33,303 nt of DNA. Origin: Isoptericola sp. QY 916. GTDB lineage: Bacteria > Actinomycetota > Actinomycetes > Actinomycetales > Cellulomonadaceae. This document shows positions 1 to 13,224 of the stretch, one piece after another. Both the position numbers and the translations under genes were made by a program. Below the pieces are notes generated by a model. It made no database searches. It saw nothing but the letters and a program-made list of their open reading frames with translations, and was not told where the DNA came from. The stretch's first letter is position 1. Each line of letters opens with the position of its first letter. Where the stretch lies: the NCBI GenBank assembly GCA_026934365.1, contig JADHZE010000019.1, forward strand, positions 1 to 33,303, given 5' to 3'.

Positions 1-334
1 CGTGCGCGGCGACGTGGGCCACGGCGACCGCCTGGCCGGCCGCGAGCGCCGCGAACCGGGCGGGGTCGGGACGGCCCTTGCCGGCGGCGTTCGCGACGAA
101 CGCGGTGCGGTGCGCCTCGCGCATCGGCACCTCGCCCCGGATCCACCCGCGGGCGACCTCGAGCGCCTGCCGGGGGCGGTCGTCGTCCGGCGCCTCGCGC
201 TCGAAGCAGGGCAGCACGTGGTCGGCGCAGGCCACCGCCCACCCGGCCAGCATCCGGTGGTGGTCGTCGGTGAGGGTCCCGCCCCGACGGACGGTGATCA
301 GCCGGGGGTCGCGATCGGTCGGCAGGATCGGCAC
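1..334 (-). CDS. Imm-5-like putative immunity protein, 3' end cut by window
   Basis: A leftward frame from a GTG at 334 stays open to the window edge for 111 codons, so the C-terminus is missing. The translation reads LTDDHHRMLAGWAVACADHVLPCF near the N-terminus, followed by DDDRPRQALEVARGWIRGEV and an Ala-rich helix ending AAGQAVAVAHVAAH. This order (W-A-x-x-C-A, then DDRPRxAxExARxW, then an A-rich helix with AxAHV) matches the soluble all-helical 'putative immunity protein' family (Imm-5-like) as I remember it. Members are named by resemblance to polymorphic-toxin immunity proteins, but many stand alone and their role is unproven. No toxin is visible here. An AGGA lies 7 nt before the GTG, and the same stretch (CAGGAT, then 6 nt, then GTG) could instead be a -10 box of a leaderless mRNA. 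Confidence 0.6.
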   Translation of the reverse strand, partial: MPILPTDRDPRLITVRRGGTLTDDHHRMLAGWAVACADHVLPCFEREAPDDDRPRQALEVARGWIRGEVPMREAHRTAFVANAAGKGRPDPARFAALAAGQAVAVAHVAAH

Positions 335-371
335 GGCACCATCCTGCCCGCATCCGCGCCTGGCCGGGAGG

Positions 372-521
372 TCACGACCTGCGCGTCAGCGCGACGACGC
401 CGACGACGGCCACCGCGACGCCCCGTCCCGGCAGGCCGGCGGCCGTCGCGAGCGCTCCTGCGGCCAGGAACAGCACCGCCTGCACGACGAGCCGCCACGG
501 CTCGCGCGGTCGTGCGCGCAC
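372..521 (-). CDS. possible small membrane protein
   Basis: A short leftward frame lies 37 bp before the Imm-5-like gene. From the GTG at 521 it encodes 49 residues, beginning MRARPREPWRLVVQAVLF. It then has about 30 hydrophobic residues that could form one long or two short membrane helices, and it ends ALTRRS. The frame is open further upstream to a GTG at 614, but that start would overlap the presumed purL promoter, so I prefer the inner one. No convincing ribosome binding site is seen for either. I do not recognise a family. Basic N-terminus, hydrophobic core and basic tail are the only support, so it may not be a gene. Confidence 0.35.
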   Translation of the reverse strand: MRARPREPWRLVVQAVLFLAAGALATAAGLPGRGVAVAVVGVVALTRRS

Positions 522-534
522 CCGGGCGGCGTCG

Positions 535-563
535 TCGGGAGAAGCGGCGCGCGCCGGTAGACT
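535..563 (+). promoter_or_regulatory. putative purL promoter and start of a 120-nt leader
   Basis: TAGACT at 558-563 fits the actinobacterial -10 pattern TAnnnT. The -35 (GTCGGG at 534-539) is weak. Transcription from here would give a leader of about 115 nt before purL. The leader holds a small hairpin (GCACC/GGTGC at 611-624) and a 10-bp palindrome, GGTGATCACC, at 625-634 that might be an operator. This is inference from motifs only. Confidence 0.4.
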
Positions 564-683
564 GGCGGCGCGCCGCAAGGCGCCCCCGCACGGACCGACG
601 CCGGATGCCGGCACCCCGCGGTGCGGTGATCACCCGGTCCGAGCCCTGAGCTCTGCAGTACTCGCGCGACCCGAGGGAAGTTG

Positions 684-4564
<3,881 letters not shown>

Positions 4565-4578
4565 CGGCCGCAGCACGC

Positions 4579-4623
4579 ACGACGACGGCGCGGCCCCCCG
4601 CGGGGGGACCGCGCCGTCGTCGT
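4579..4623. terminator. bidirectional terminator between gdhA and dps
   Basis: A 15-bp stem (left arm 4579-4593 starting ACGACGACGG, right arm 4609-4623) encloses a second self-complementary C6GCG6 core. The element is symmetric and lies between convergent gdhA and dps, so it probably ends both transcripts. Confidence 0.88.
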
Positions 4624-4676
4624 CAGCAGGCGACCGGACCTCGGCTCCTGAGGTAGGGCCGAGCCTGCGCCCCAGC

Positions 4677-5162
4677 TCAGACCTCGGTGTTCTCCGACGA
4701 GATCATCCAGGCCTGCTTCTCGAGGTCGGTGATGATCTCGTGCAGCAGGTCGGCGCTGGTCGGGTCCTCGGCGTCGACGTCGTCGTGCACCTCGCGCGCG
4801 ACCTCGACGGTCTGCGCGACGCGCTCGACGATCGCGTCGACCGTGTCCTCCACCGACACCAGGCCGGCGGGGTAGGGCGACAGGTCGGTCGTGGTGGCGA
4901 CGGTCTCGGTGCGGCCGTCGGGCACGGCCTGGAGCGCGCGGAGGCGCTCGGCGACGGTGTCGCTGTGCTCGCGGGCGACGTCGACGAGCTCGTCGAGCTG
5001 GAGGTGCAGGTCGCGGAAGCCGCGGCCGGTGACGTTCCAGTGGGCCTGCTTGCCCTGGACGTGCAGGTCGACCAGCGCGACGAGCACGCGCTGCAGGTGG
5101 GCGCGGAGCTTGTCGGAGGCCTCGGCGCGGGGAGTGTTGCGCTTCATCGTGGGAGTGGTCAT
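4677..5162 (-). CDS. dps: Dps-family ferritin-like DNA-binding/iron-storage protein
   Basis: Dps proteins form a 12-subunit shell that oxidises Fe(II) with peroxide, stores iron and protects DNA. The 161-residue protein carries the inter-subunit ferroxidase ligands with exact family spacing: His41 in KQAHWNVTG, His53 and Asp57 in DLHLQLDE, then Asp68 and Glu72. The N-terminus (TTPTMKRNTPRAEASDKLR) is short and basic and could contact DNA. The ATG at 5162 follows GGAAGG at a 7-nt gap. A longer upstream frame exists but begins in the leader and is not conserved in character. The gene converges on gdhA and is read away from the esterase gene. An operator-like palindrome lies just upstream and suggests iron or stress control. 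Confidence 0.95.
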   Translation of the reverse strand: MTTPTMKRNTPRAEASDKLRAHLQRVLVALVDLHVQGKQAHWNVTGRGFRDLHLQLDELVDVAREHSDTVAERLRALQAVPDGRTETVATTTDLSPYPAGLVSVEDTVDAIVERVAQTVEVAREVHDDVDAEDPTSADLLHEIITDLEKQAWMISSENTEV

Positions 5163-5189
5163 GGGTGAACCTTCCTTCCGGTGACGATC

Positions 5190-5225
5190 GCTCTCTTGAA
5201 CCATTCCAGGTTAAGGAGCCTTCCC
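5190..5225 (-). promoter_or_regulatory. AT-rich operator-like region upstream of dps
   Basis: Within 65 bp of the dps start lies the only AT-richer stretch of the area. On the plus strand CTCTTGAACCATTCCAGG recalls the CTTGAnnnATTCCAG motif I remember for actinobacterial FurA boxes. It runs into an AAGG-AG-CCTT palindrome at 5214-5223. Dps is often controlled by peroxide or iron regulators, so a Fur-type site is plausible, but the resemblance is partial. Confidence 0.35.
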
Positions 5226-5263
5226 GGGCGTCGCCAGCAAGGGCAGGCGAGCCTTGGTCGTCG

Positions 5264-6199
5264 TCAGCGCGCGCCCGTGACGAGGTCGAGCAGCGCCGTC
5301 GCGAACGCCGGGGCGAGCGAGGGGGAGTGGTCCGCGCCCGCGATCGACCACAGCCCGACCTCGGCGCCGCCCGTGCACCCGCCCCACGTCGTCACCCTGG
5401 TCTCGGCGCCGGGCACCGCGCTGTCGAGGTCGCGCCGGTCGGGAGCGGTGACGGGGGCCGCCGCGCAGCCGTCGTGACGCGCCCAGGCAGCGGCCGACTC
5501 CGCCGCCGCCGGGTAGGCGTGCCCGTCGCGGACCCCGCCGCCCGCGCGGATCACGGGGTCGTCCGCGCCGTGCGCCTGCACCACGGTCACCGGGCGCGAC
5601 GGGCGGCAGGCGCCGTCGTCCGCCGGCATCGCGCCCGCGAGCGACACCACGACGGACACGAGGTCGGCGTGGTCGCACGCCGTGCGATAGGCCATGAAGC
5701 CGCCGTTGGAGTACCCGACCACCGCGACCCGCGCGGGGTCCACGGCGTAGGTGGCCGCGAGCGTGCGGATCACCTGCGCCAGGTACGCGGAGTCGTCGAC
5801 GCCCGCGCGGTCGGCGCCGCAGCAGGCGTCGGTCGCGTTCCAGAACCGGCGCCCGTCGGGCCCTTCGGTGCCCTCGGGGAGGGCGTAGAGCACGCCGCGC
5901 GCGAGGGCCTGGTCCCGCAGCCCGAGCATGGCGTCCGCGCGCGCCGCGTCGGACCCGAAGCCGTGCAGGACGACGAGGAGCGGGGCGGGGAGGTCGGGCT
6001 GGTACGCGGGCGGCACGTGGAGCTGGACGGGCCGCCCGCCGACGTCGACGACGCCCGTCGTGCCCGCCGGCATCGCCTCGGCGGCCGCGAGCACCAGGGG
6101 CTGCTCGTCGGCCTGCGGAGGCGCGGCGGAGCCGCAGGCCGTGAGCAGCAGGGTGACCAGCGCGACGAGGGTCGCCAGGATCGGGCGGTGCGCCGGCAT
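5264..6199 (-). CDS. secreted lipoprotein esterase, LpqC / PHB-depolymerase-like alpha/beta hydrolase
   Basis: The 311-residue protein starts with a lipoprotein signal peptide (MPAHRPILATLVALVTLLLTAC) whose lipobox LTAC puts the lipidated Cys at residue 22. It should therefore be anchored outside the membrane. The mature part is an alpha/beta hydrolase of the LpqC/feruloyl-esterase-like group (COG3509). LLVVLHGFGSD gives the oxyanion-side HGF. GYSNGG puts the nucleophile at Ser164, AHGADDPVI has a likely catalytic Asp, and SIAGADHSPSLAP has the His. It probably hydrolyses an extracellular ester, but the substrate (polyhydroxybutyrate, feruloyl-xylan or other) cannot be read. Start: the ATG at 6199 precedes the signal peptide and has no Shine-Dalgarno sequence. 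A -10-like GACAAT ends 7 nt before it, which suggests a leaderless mRNA. Confidence 0.88.
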   Translation of the reverse strand: MPAHRPILATLVALVTLLLTACGSAAPPQADEQPLVLAAAEAMPAGTTGVVDVGGRPVQLHVPPAYQPDLPAPLLVVLHGFGSDAARADAMLGLRDQALARGVLYALPEGTEGPDGRRFWNATDACCGADRAGVDDSAYLAQVIRTLAATYAVDPARVAVVGYSNGGFMAYRTACDHADLVSVVVSLAGAMPADDGACRPSRPVTVVQAHGADDPVIRAGGGVRDGHAYPAAAESAAAWARHDGCAAAPVTAPDRRDLDSAVPGAETRVTTWGGCTGGAEVGLWSIAGADHSPSLAPAFATALLDLVTGAR

Positions 6200-6206
6200 G
6201 CCGTCG

Positions 6207-6212
6207 ATTGTC
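6207..6212 (-). promoter_or_regulatory. -10 element, leaderless start of the esterase gene
   Basis: GACAAT on the minus strand ends 7 nt before the ATG at 6199, and no ribosome binding site is present. The spacing would place the transcription start at or next to the start codon. Confidence 0.4.
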
Positions 6213-6265
6213 GCGTGCGAGCAGCGCCCGGCATAGGCTGAAAACGGTGCGGAGGTGGTGCTCCG

Positions 6266-6664
6266 ATGACGTGGCAGCTGGCGCTCCTGACGGCGGCGTT
6301 CGCGCTGGTCGCGACCGTCGCCGCCCGGTCGTGGGCGCGTTCCGACGCGCACCGCGACGCCGTCGCCCGCCGAGCGCTCCGTCGTCGTGCCCCCGCCGCC
6401 GACCCGCTGCTGACGCTGACCGTCCAGGTGCGCCTGGGGGAGCTGGCCCGCGAGCTGCGCGCCATCGACGACGACCCGCAGGTCTTCGCCCGCGCCCACC
6501 ACGCGCGCGCCGCGCAGGGCGCCTACGACGCCCTGCTGCGCGAGGCGTGCCGCCTCGCCGGGCTGAGCGTCGTCGACCTGCCCATGCGCGCCGGCGAGCG
6601 TGCCGAGTCCGCCGAACGGCTGCGCGAGGAGCTGGAGCTCAGCTCCCGCGGCTGGTCCTGGTAG
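6266..6664 (+). CDS. hypothetical protein with one N-terminal membrane helix
   Basis: The 132-residue product begins MTWQLALLTAAFALVATVAARSWAR, a single membrane helix. A basic segment (DAVARRALRRRAP) and a soluble, mostly helical part rich in Arg and Glu follow, ending SSRGWSW. I do not recognise the family. An in-frame GGAGGTGG (6251-6258) lies upstream of the ATG, and a -10-like TAGGCT lies near 6236-6241. It is divergent from the esterase gene and convergent with icd, separated from icd only by the large palindrome. Codon pattern and ribosome binding site support it as a real gene. Membrane anchoring with a cytoplasmic tail is inferred from the basic residues after the helix. Confidence 0.75.
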   Translation: MTWQLALLTAAFALVATVAARSWARSDAHRDAVARRALRRRAPAADPLLTLTVQVRLGELARELRAIDDDPQVFARAHHARAAQGAYDALLREACRLAGLSVVDLPMRAGERAESAERLREELELSSRGWSW

Positions 6665-6666
6665 CT

Positions 6667-6775
6667 GCCGAGATAGAGAAGGCGAACCCGCGAGATAGAG
6701 AAGCCCGGACGGGCCGCAGCCGGTGCGGCCCCTCCGGGCTTCTCTATCTCGCGGGTTCGCCTTCTCTATCTCGGC
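6667..6775. repeat. 109-bp near-perfect palindrome with internal CGAGATAGAGAAG repeats
   Basis: Two 52-bp arms (6667-6718 and 6724-6775) pair with a single mismatch (6710/6732) around a 5-nt loop. Each arm contains the 13-mer CGAGATAGAGAAG twice, starting at 6669 and 6691 on the left and mirrored on the right. It begins 2 nt after one stop codon and ends 1 nt before the icd stop codon. It will act as a very strong bidirectional terminator, but it is far longer and more structured than the other hairpins here and looks like a repeat element placed in the convergent gap. Confidence 0.92.
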
Positions 6776-6776
6776 G

Positions 6777-9122
<2,346 letters not shown>

Positions 9123-9165
9123 TCACGGTCGGGTCCCTCGCCGCGCGGCCCCCGGCGTGCGCCGT

Positions 9166-9171
9166 TACGGT
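9166..9171 (+). promoter_or_regulatory. -10 element, leaderless start of the RNB gene
   Basis: TACGGT (TAnnnT) is followed by 6 nt (CGAGCG) and then the GTG start. There is no Shine-Dalgarno sequence. The spacing places the transcription start on the GTG. Confidence 0.6.
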
Positions 9172-9177
9172 CGAGCG

Positions 9178-10683
9178 GTGCCGACGCGTCAGCTCCATCT
9201 CGCCCAGGCGGGCCCGGCCGAGGTCGCCGACGCCCTCGCCGCGCTCCGCGCCGAGGTCGGCCTGCCCGCGATGTTCCCCGCCCAGGTGCGGGACGAGGCG
9301 GAGAAGTCCGCCGCGGACGGCGGGTCGGCCCTCGGGGGCACGGGAAGGCAGGGACGTCAGGACCGCCGCGACGTCGAGCTCGTGACCATCGACCCGCCCG
9401 GCTCGATGGACCTCGACCAGGCGGTGCACGTCGCGTCGTCGGGCCGCGGGTACATCGTCCGGTACGCCATCGCGGACGTCGCCGCGTTCGTCCGGCCGGG
9501 CGGCCCGCTCGACGCCGAGACCCACCGTCGCGGCACGACCGTCTACGGCCCGGACGTGCGCACCCCGCTGCACCCGCCCGTCCTCTCCGAGGGCGCCGCG
9601 AGCCTGCTGCCCGACGAGGACCGTCCGGCCGTCCTGTGGACGATCGGGCTCGACGCGGACGGCGAGATCACGAGCAGCTCCGTGACCCGCGCGACCGTGC
9701 GGTCGCGCGCCCGCCTCACCTACGGCGAGGTCCAGGGCCAGCTCGACGCGGGGACGGCGTCGGACTCCCTGTCCCTGCTCGCAGACGTGGGCCGCCTGCG
9801 GCAGGAGCGCGAGCGGGACCGCGGCGGGGTGTCGCTGGAGGTCCCCGAGCAGGAGATCGCGTCCGGGCCCGACGGGTCGTTCACGCTCGAGCTGCGGCGC
9901 ACCCTTCCCGTCGAGGGCTGGAACGCGCAGATCTCGCTGCTCACCGGCATCGCCGCGGCGGCCATGATGCGCGAGGCGGGCGTCGGCCTGCTGCGCACGC
10001 TGCCCCCGGCGGACGACCGCGACGTCGTGCGCGTGCGCCGGACCGCCGCGGCCCTCGGCATCGACTGGCCCGAGGAGGTCTCGTACGCGCAGCTCGTCCC
10101 GACGCTCGAGTCCCGTCGTCCCACCCACGCGGCCTTCCTCGCCGAGGCGACGTCGCTCTTCCGGGGCGCGGGCTACCTGGCGTTCGGCGTGCCGGGGCCC
10201 GACGGCGGGCCGCCGGTCGCGCTGCCCGCGGACGCCCGGCACGCGGCGATCGCGGCCGAGTACGCCCACGTGACGGCGCCGCTGCGGCGGCTCGCCGACC
10301 GCTACGCCACGGAGGTGTGCCTCGCCCACGCCGCCGGCAAGGAGCCGCCCGCCTGGGTGACCGAGGCGCTCCCCACGCTGCCCGAGACGATGGCGGCCGC
10401 CTCCCGCACGGCGGGCGCGTTCGAGCGCGGCTGCGTGGACGTCGTCGAGGCGGCGCTGCTCGCCGGCCGCGAGGGGCAGGCCTTCGACGGCGTCGTCGTC
10501 GACGTGCGCGGCGACGATGAGGACGGCACGGCGGACAACCCGCAGCGCGGCGAGGTCATGCTCGAGGCGCCGGCCGTACGGGCGCGCATCGAGGGCGCCG
10601 GGCTGCCGCTGGGCGAGCGCGTCCGCGCGACGTTGGCCGAGGCGTCGGTGCCCGACCGGCGGGTGCTCTTCACGCTGGGCTGA
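9178..10683 (+). CDS. RNB-domain (RNase II/R-type) ribonuclease
   Basis: The protein should be a 3'-5' exoribonuclease of the RNase II superfamily acting on cytoplasmic RNA. The catalytic block VTIDPPGSMDLDQAVHV supplies the conserved metal-binding aspartates at about residues 72, 78 and 80. It is followed by YAIADVAAFVRPGGPLDAETHRRGTTVY and later PLRRLADRYATEV, all typical of RNB domains. At 501 residues it is shorter than RNase R. Only about 65 residues precede the catalytic block, so the N-terminal cold-shock domains appear absent, and no S1 domain is obvious at the C-terminus. This is a known actinobacterial subtype whose physiological RNA targets I cannot state. The GTG at 9178 fits a leaderless mRNA. 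Confidence 0.93.
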   Translation: MPTRQLHLAQAGPAEVADALAALRAEVGLPAMFPAQVRDEAEKSAADGGSALGGTGRQGRQDRRDVELVTIDPPGSMDLDQAVHVASSGRGYIVRYAIADVAAFVRPGGPLDAETHRRGTTVYGPDVRTPLHPPVLSEGAASLLPDEDRPAVLWTIGLDADGEITSSSVTRATVRSRARLTYGEVQGQLDAGTASDSLSLLADVGRLRQERERDRGGVSLEVPEQEIASGPDGSFTLELRRTLPVEGWNAQISLLTGIAAAAMMREAGVGLLRTLPPADDRDVVRVRRTAAALGIDWPEEVSYAQLVPTLESRRPTHAAFLAEATSLFRGAGYLAFGVPGPDGGPPVALPADARHAAIAAEYAHVTAPLRRLADRYATEVCLAHAAGKEPPAWVTEALPTLPETMAAASRTAGAFERGCVDVVEAALLAGREGQAFDGVVVDVRGDDEDGTADNPQRGEVMLEAPAVRARIEGAGLPLGERVRATLAEASVPDRRVLFTLG

Positions 10684-10700
10684 CGACGCGGCCGTGCCGG

Positions 10701-10715
10701 CCCGGCTCTCCCGGG
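10701..10715. terminator. weak hairpin between RNB gene and SnoaL-like gene
   Basis: CCCGG and CCGGG flank a 5-nt CTCTC loop just before the stop codon of the convergent gene. The stem is only 5 bp, so it is a weak candidate, listed because no better terminator is seen here. Confidence 0.3.
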
Positions 10716-11153
10716 TCAGGGCTCGAGGTCGACGGCCGCGGCTCCGGTGCGCACGTCCACGGGGACGGACACCTGGTCGTGCGCGACCAGCCAGCGCTCA
10801 CCGTCGCGACGCAGGCCGAACGTGCCGCGGACCCACGTCCCGGGAACGGGCGTGCCGTCGGCGAGGGTGCCGCTGAGCCGGCCGAAGGCGTGCCCGAAGG
10901 CGACGTGCTCGTCGACGGTCAGGGCGAGGTCGCGCAGCTCGTAGTCGACGGTCGCGAAGGCGTCGAACACCTGCACCCAGTTCCGCAGCTTGGCGTCGAT
11001 CCCGACGTGCTGCAGCGGGGGCTCGACGTCGAACGAGACGACGTCGCGTGCGTAGATCTCGCGCACCGCGTCGAGGTCCTTGGCGCGCAGGGCGCCGACG
11101 AGCGACCCCAGCAGCTGCCGGATCGCGTGCTCGTGGTCGTGGGTCGCGGTCAT
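10716..11153 (-). CDS. SnoaL-like / nuclear transport factor 2-fold protein
   Basis: This 145-residue protein has the layout of the SnoaL-like/ketosteroid-isomerase fold. An N-terminal helix (EHAIRQLLGSLVGALRAKDLDAVREIYARDVVSFDV) is followed by the substrate-pocket helix and strands (VFDAFATVDYELRDLAL, HAFGRLSGT) and a final strand pair (WLVAHDQVSVPVDV). Such domains serve as isomerases, cyclases or small-molecule binders, and no specific activity can be deduced. The ATG at 11153 is preceded by GAGGAG with a 5-nt gap. A run of G-tracts lies immediately upstream. It is transcribed alone, converging on the RNB gene. Confidence 0.85.
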   Translation of the reverse strand: MTATHDHEHAIRQLLGSLVGALRAKDLDAVREIYARDVVSFDVEPPLQHVGIDAKLRNWVQVFDAFATVDYELRDLALTVDEHVAFGHAFGRLSGTLADGTPVPGTWVRGTFGLRRDGERWLVAHDQVSVPVDVRTGAAAVDLEP

Positions 11154-11164
11154 GGTCGCTCCTC

Positions 11165-11200
11165 GGGGTCGGGGTCGGGGTCGGGGGCAGGGGGCAGGGG
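11165..11200 (+). repeat. G-tract repeat with G-quadruplex potential
   Basis: Six runs of four or five G, each separated by the dinucleotide TC or CA, fill 36 bp of the plus strand. This is the template strand for the leftward SnoaL-like gene, whose start is only 12 bp away. Two-nucleotide loops are favourable for a stable G-quadruplex. Confidence 0.75.
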
Positions 11201-11324
11201 TCTCGGTCGAGGCGAGGATCGGCCTCACCCCGACCGACGACGGTGGCTGCGGGGACGTGACGGTCCGCGCCCTGCCGTGGCCGGCTCCGTCCACGCGGAG
11301 CCCGGCTCCCCGGGCAGGAGCCCC

Positions 11325-11461
11325 AGGTGACGTTTTGATAACACTCCTGCCTTATAACGATTCAAGGTCTAGCGCCGGCCCTGTGACTATTCGTTAAGGT
11401 TCCTTCCCTAAGCGTGAGCGATCGCGGCGTGAGGGTGCGCTGCCGACTGGAAGGACCAACG
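11325..11461 (+). promoter_or_regulatory. AT-rich promoter region of the peptide transporter operon
   Basis: An unusually AT-rich patch contains TTGATA (11335-11340), TATAAC (11353-11358) and further downstream GACTATTCGTTAAGG. GACGTT with an 18-nt gap to TATAAC is the best -35/-10 pair I can find. An AAGG-TT-CCTT palindrome sits at 11397-11406. The leader to the first ATG is roughly 90-100 nt if that pair is used. Confidence 0.45.
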
Positions 11462-13210
11462 ATGATCCGAGGGAAGATCCGCGGACGGTGGCTCGCAGCC
11501 GCCGCCGCCCTGACCAGCGTGACCCTCTTGGCCGCCGGGTGCTCCGGTTCCGCCGAGGGCAACGACGGCGGCGACGGCACCAGCGCCCCCGCGGCCGAGG
11601 GGCAGGCCACCGACCAGGAGCTCGTGATCTGGGCGGGCTCGCAGACCCCGATCACCCCCAACTTCAACCCCTACGCGGTGGGCGTGCTGCACCTCGCCAA
11701 CGGCGGCATCTACGAGTCGCTGTTCGCGTACAACAAGCTCCAGGACGTGGACCCCACGCCGATGCTCGCCGAGTCGTTCGAGTGGAACGAGGACGGCACC
11801 GAGCTCACGGTGACGCTCCGTAGCGGGGTGCAGTGGAACGACGGCCAGCCGTTCACCGCGGACGACGTCGTGTACTCGTTCACGAACGACACCGCCAAGC
11901 CCGTCTACCTCAAGGACGCGGTCGCGCAGGACGAGTCCACCGTGGTGTTCTCCTTCGACGAGCCGGCGTTCGCGAACGAGTTCGCGATCCTCGGCAGCAC
12001 GTACATCGTGCCGAAGCACGTGTTCTCCGAGCACGAGAAGGACTCCGGCGAGGACGCCGAGGGCAACGCCCTCACCGGGCTCGTGGCGTGGGACAACGCG
12101 GAGTCCCCGGTCGGCACCGGCCCGTACATGCTCGACACGGCGTCCAACGCCGCGTACACCGCGAAGGCCAACCCCGACTACTGGGGCGGGGCGCCGAAGG
12201 TCGCCTCCCTGCGCTACGTCGGCATCGACGCCAACCAGTCCGCGGAGGACCTGCTCACGACCGGGCAGATCGACTGGACCACGATGTTCGTGCCGGATCC
12301 CGAGCGGATCACCTCGACCGGCGGTTTCGGGTACGTCAACACGCCCGTCGACCCCGTCGTGCTGTACACGTGCTCCAACACCGACCTGGGCTGCAAGGGC
12401 GCCCAGACGGACGTCGCCGTCCGCCAGGCGCTCGACGCCGCCATCGACCGCTCCGCGATCACCGAGAAGGCGTTCGTCGGGCTCGCCAAGCCGATCTCGC
12501 CGACGTTCGCGCTGCTCGGCCGCGACGACAAGTGGATCGCGGACGGCATGCCGAAGGAGTCGCCGCAGAGCGCCGACGCCGCGGCCGCGGGGAAGATCCT
12601 CGAGGAGGCCGGCTACACCAAGGACGCCGACGGCTTCTACGGCAAGGACGGCACGCCGATCGACCTGACGCTGACCTCCGTCGACGGGTGGTCGGACTTC
12701 AACAACGCCGCCAAGCTCATCGAGGAGCAGGCCAAGGCCGCGGGTCTCAAGGTCACCGCGTCCACGATCTCCTGGAACGAGTTCGCCGACGCGCGCGTCT
12801 CCGGCGAGTTCGAGCTGATCATGGGCGGCGTCGTCGGCACCTCGCTGGCCGACCCGTTCCAGATCTACCGCGAGTGGTTCACCGGCGACTACACCCAGAA
12901 GGTCGGCACCGCGCTCGAGCCGGGCGAGTGGAACATCTCCCGCTACGACGACGACGAGGTGAACGCCGCCGTCGAGGCCGCGTCCCAGACGAACGACGAG
13001 GCCGCCAAGAAGGAGGCCTACGCCACCGTCCAGGAGAACATCGTCGAGGACCTGCCGTACATCCCGATCGTCGTGAACGGCACGCAGACGTTCTTCAACA
13101 CGACGAAGTTCGCCGGCTGGCCCACGGAGGACGACATGTACATGTTCCCGCCGTCGTGGCAGGGCCCGTCCTCGGGCGTCATCCTCGGCAAGCTCGGCGG
13201 CGCCCAGTAA
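11462..13210 (+). CDS. peptide ABC transporter substrate-binding lipoprotein
   Basis: The 582-residue protein has a lipoprotein signal (GRWLAAAAALTSVTLLAAGC, Cys27) and a Ser/Gly/Asp-rich linker. The rest is a family 5 solute-binding protein (SBP_bac_5; DppA/OppA-like). Family hallmarks include NGGIYESLFAYN, PMLAESFEWNEDGTELTVTLRSGVQWNDGQPFTADDVVYSF, VGTGPYMLD and VRQALDAAIDR. It should capture oligopeptides, or possibly oligosaccharides, which some family 5 proteins in polysaccharide degraders bind, and hand them to the permeases encoded next. The ATG at 11462 follows GGAAGGACCAACG. The TAA stop is followed by a strong intra-operon hairpin, which would let this gene be expressed above the membrane components. 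Confidence 0.95.
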   Translation: MIRGKIRGRWLAAAAALTSVTLLAAGCSGSAEGNDGGDGTSAPAAEGQATDQELVIWAGSQTPITPNFNPYAVGVLHLANGGIYESLFAYNKLQDVDPTPMLAESFEWNEDGTELTVTLRSGVQWNDGQPFTADDVVYSFTNDTAKPVYLKDAVAQDESTVVFSFDEPAFANEFAILGSTYIVPKHVFSEHEKDSGEDAEGNALTGLVAWDNAESPVGTGPYMLDTASNAAYTAKANPDYWGGAPKVASLRYVGIDANQSAEDLLTTGQIDWTTMFVPDPERITSTGGFGYVNTPVDPVVLYTCSNTDLGCKGAQTDVAVRQALDAAIDRSAITEKAFVGLAKPISPTFALLGRDDKWIADGMPKESPQSADAAAAGKILEEAGYTKDADGFYGKDGTPIDLTLTSVDGWSDFNNAAKLIEEQAKAAGLKVTASTISWNEFADARVSGEFELIMGGVVGTSLADPFQIYREWFTGDYTQKVGTALEPGEWNISRYDDDEVNAAVEAASQTNDEAAKKEAYATVQENIVEDLPYIPIVVNGTQTFFNTTKFAGWPTEDDMYMFPPSWQGPSSGVILGKLGGAQ

Positions 13211-13224
13211 CGCGCTCCCGACCC

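Noticed and set aside
5190..5225. DtxR/IdeR iron box upstream of dps
   Set aside because: The DtxR consensus has TTAGGTTAG...CTAACCTAA arms. Here the half sites are in the opposite order (TTAACC...GGTT), so a DtxR site is not supported.
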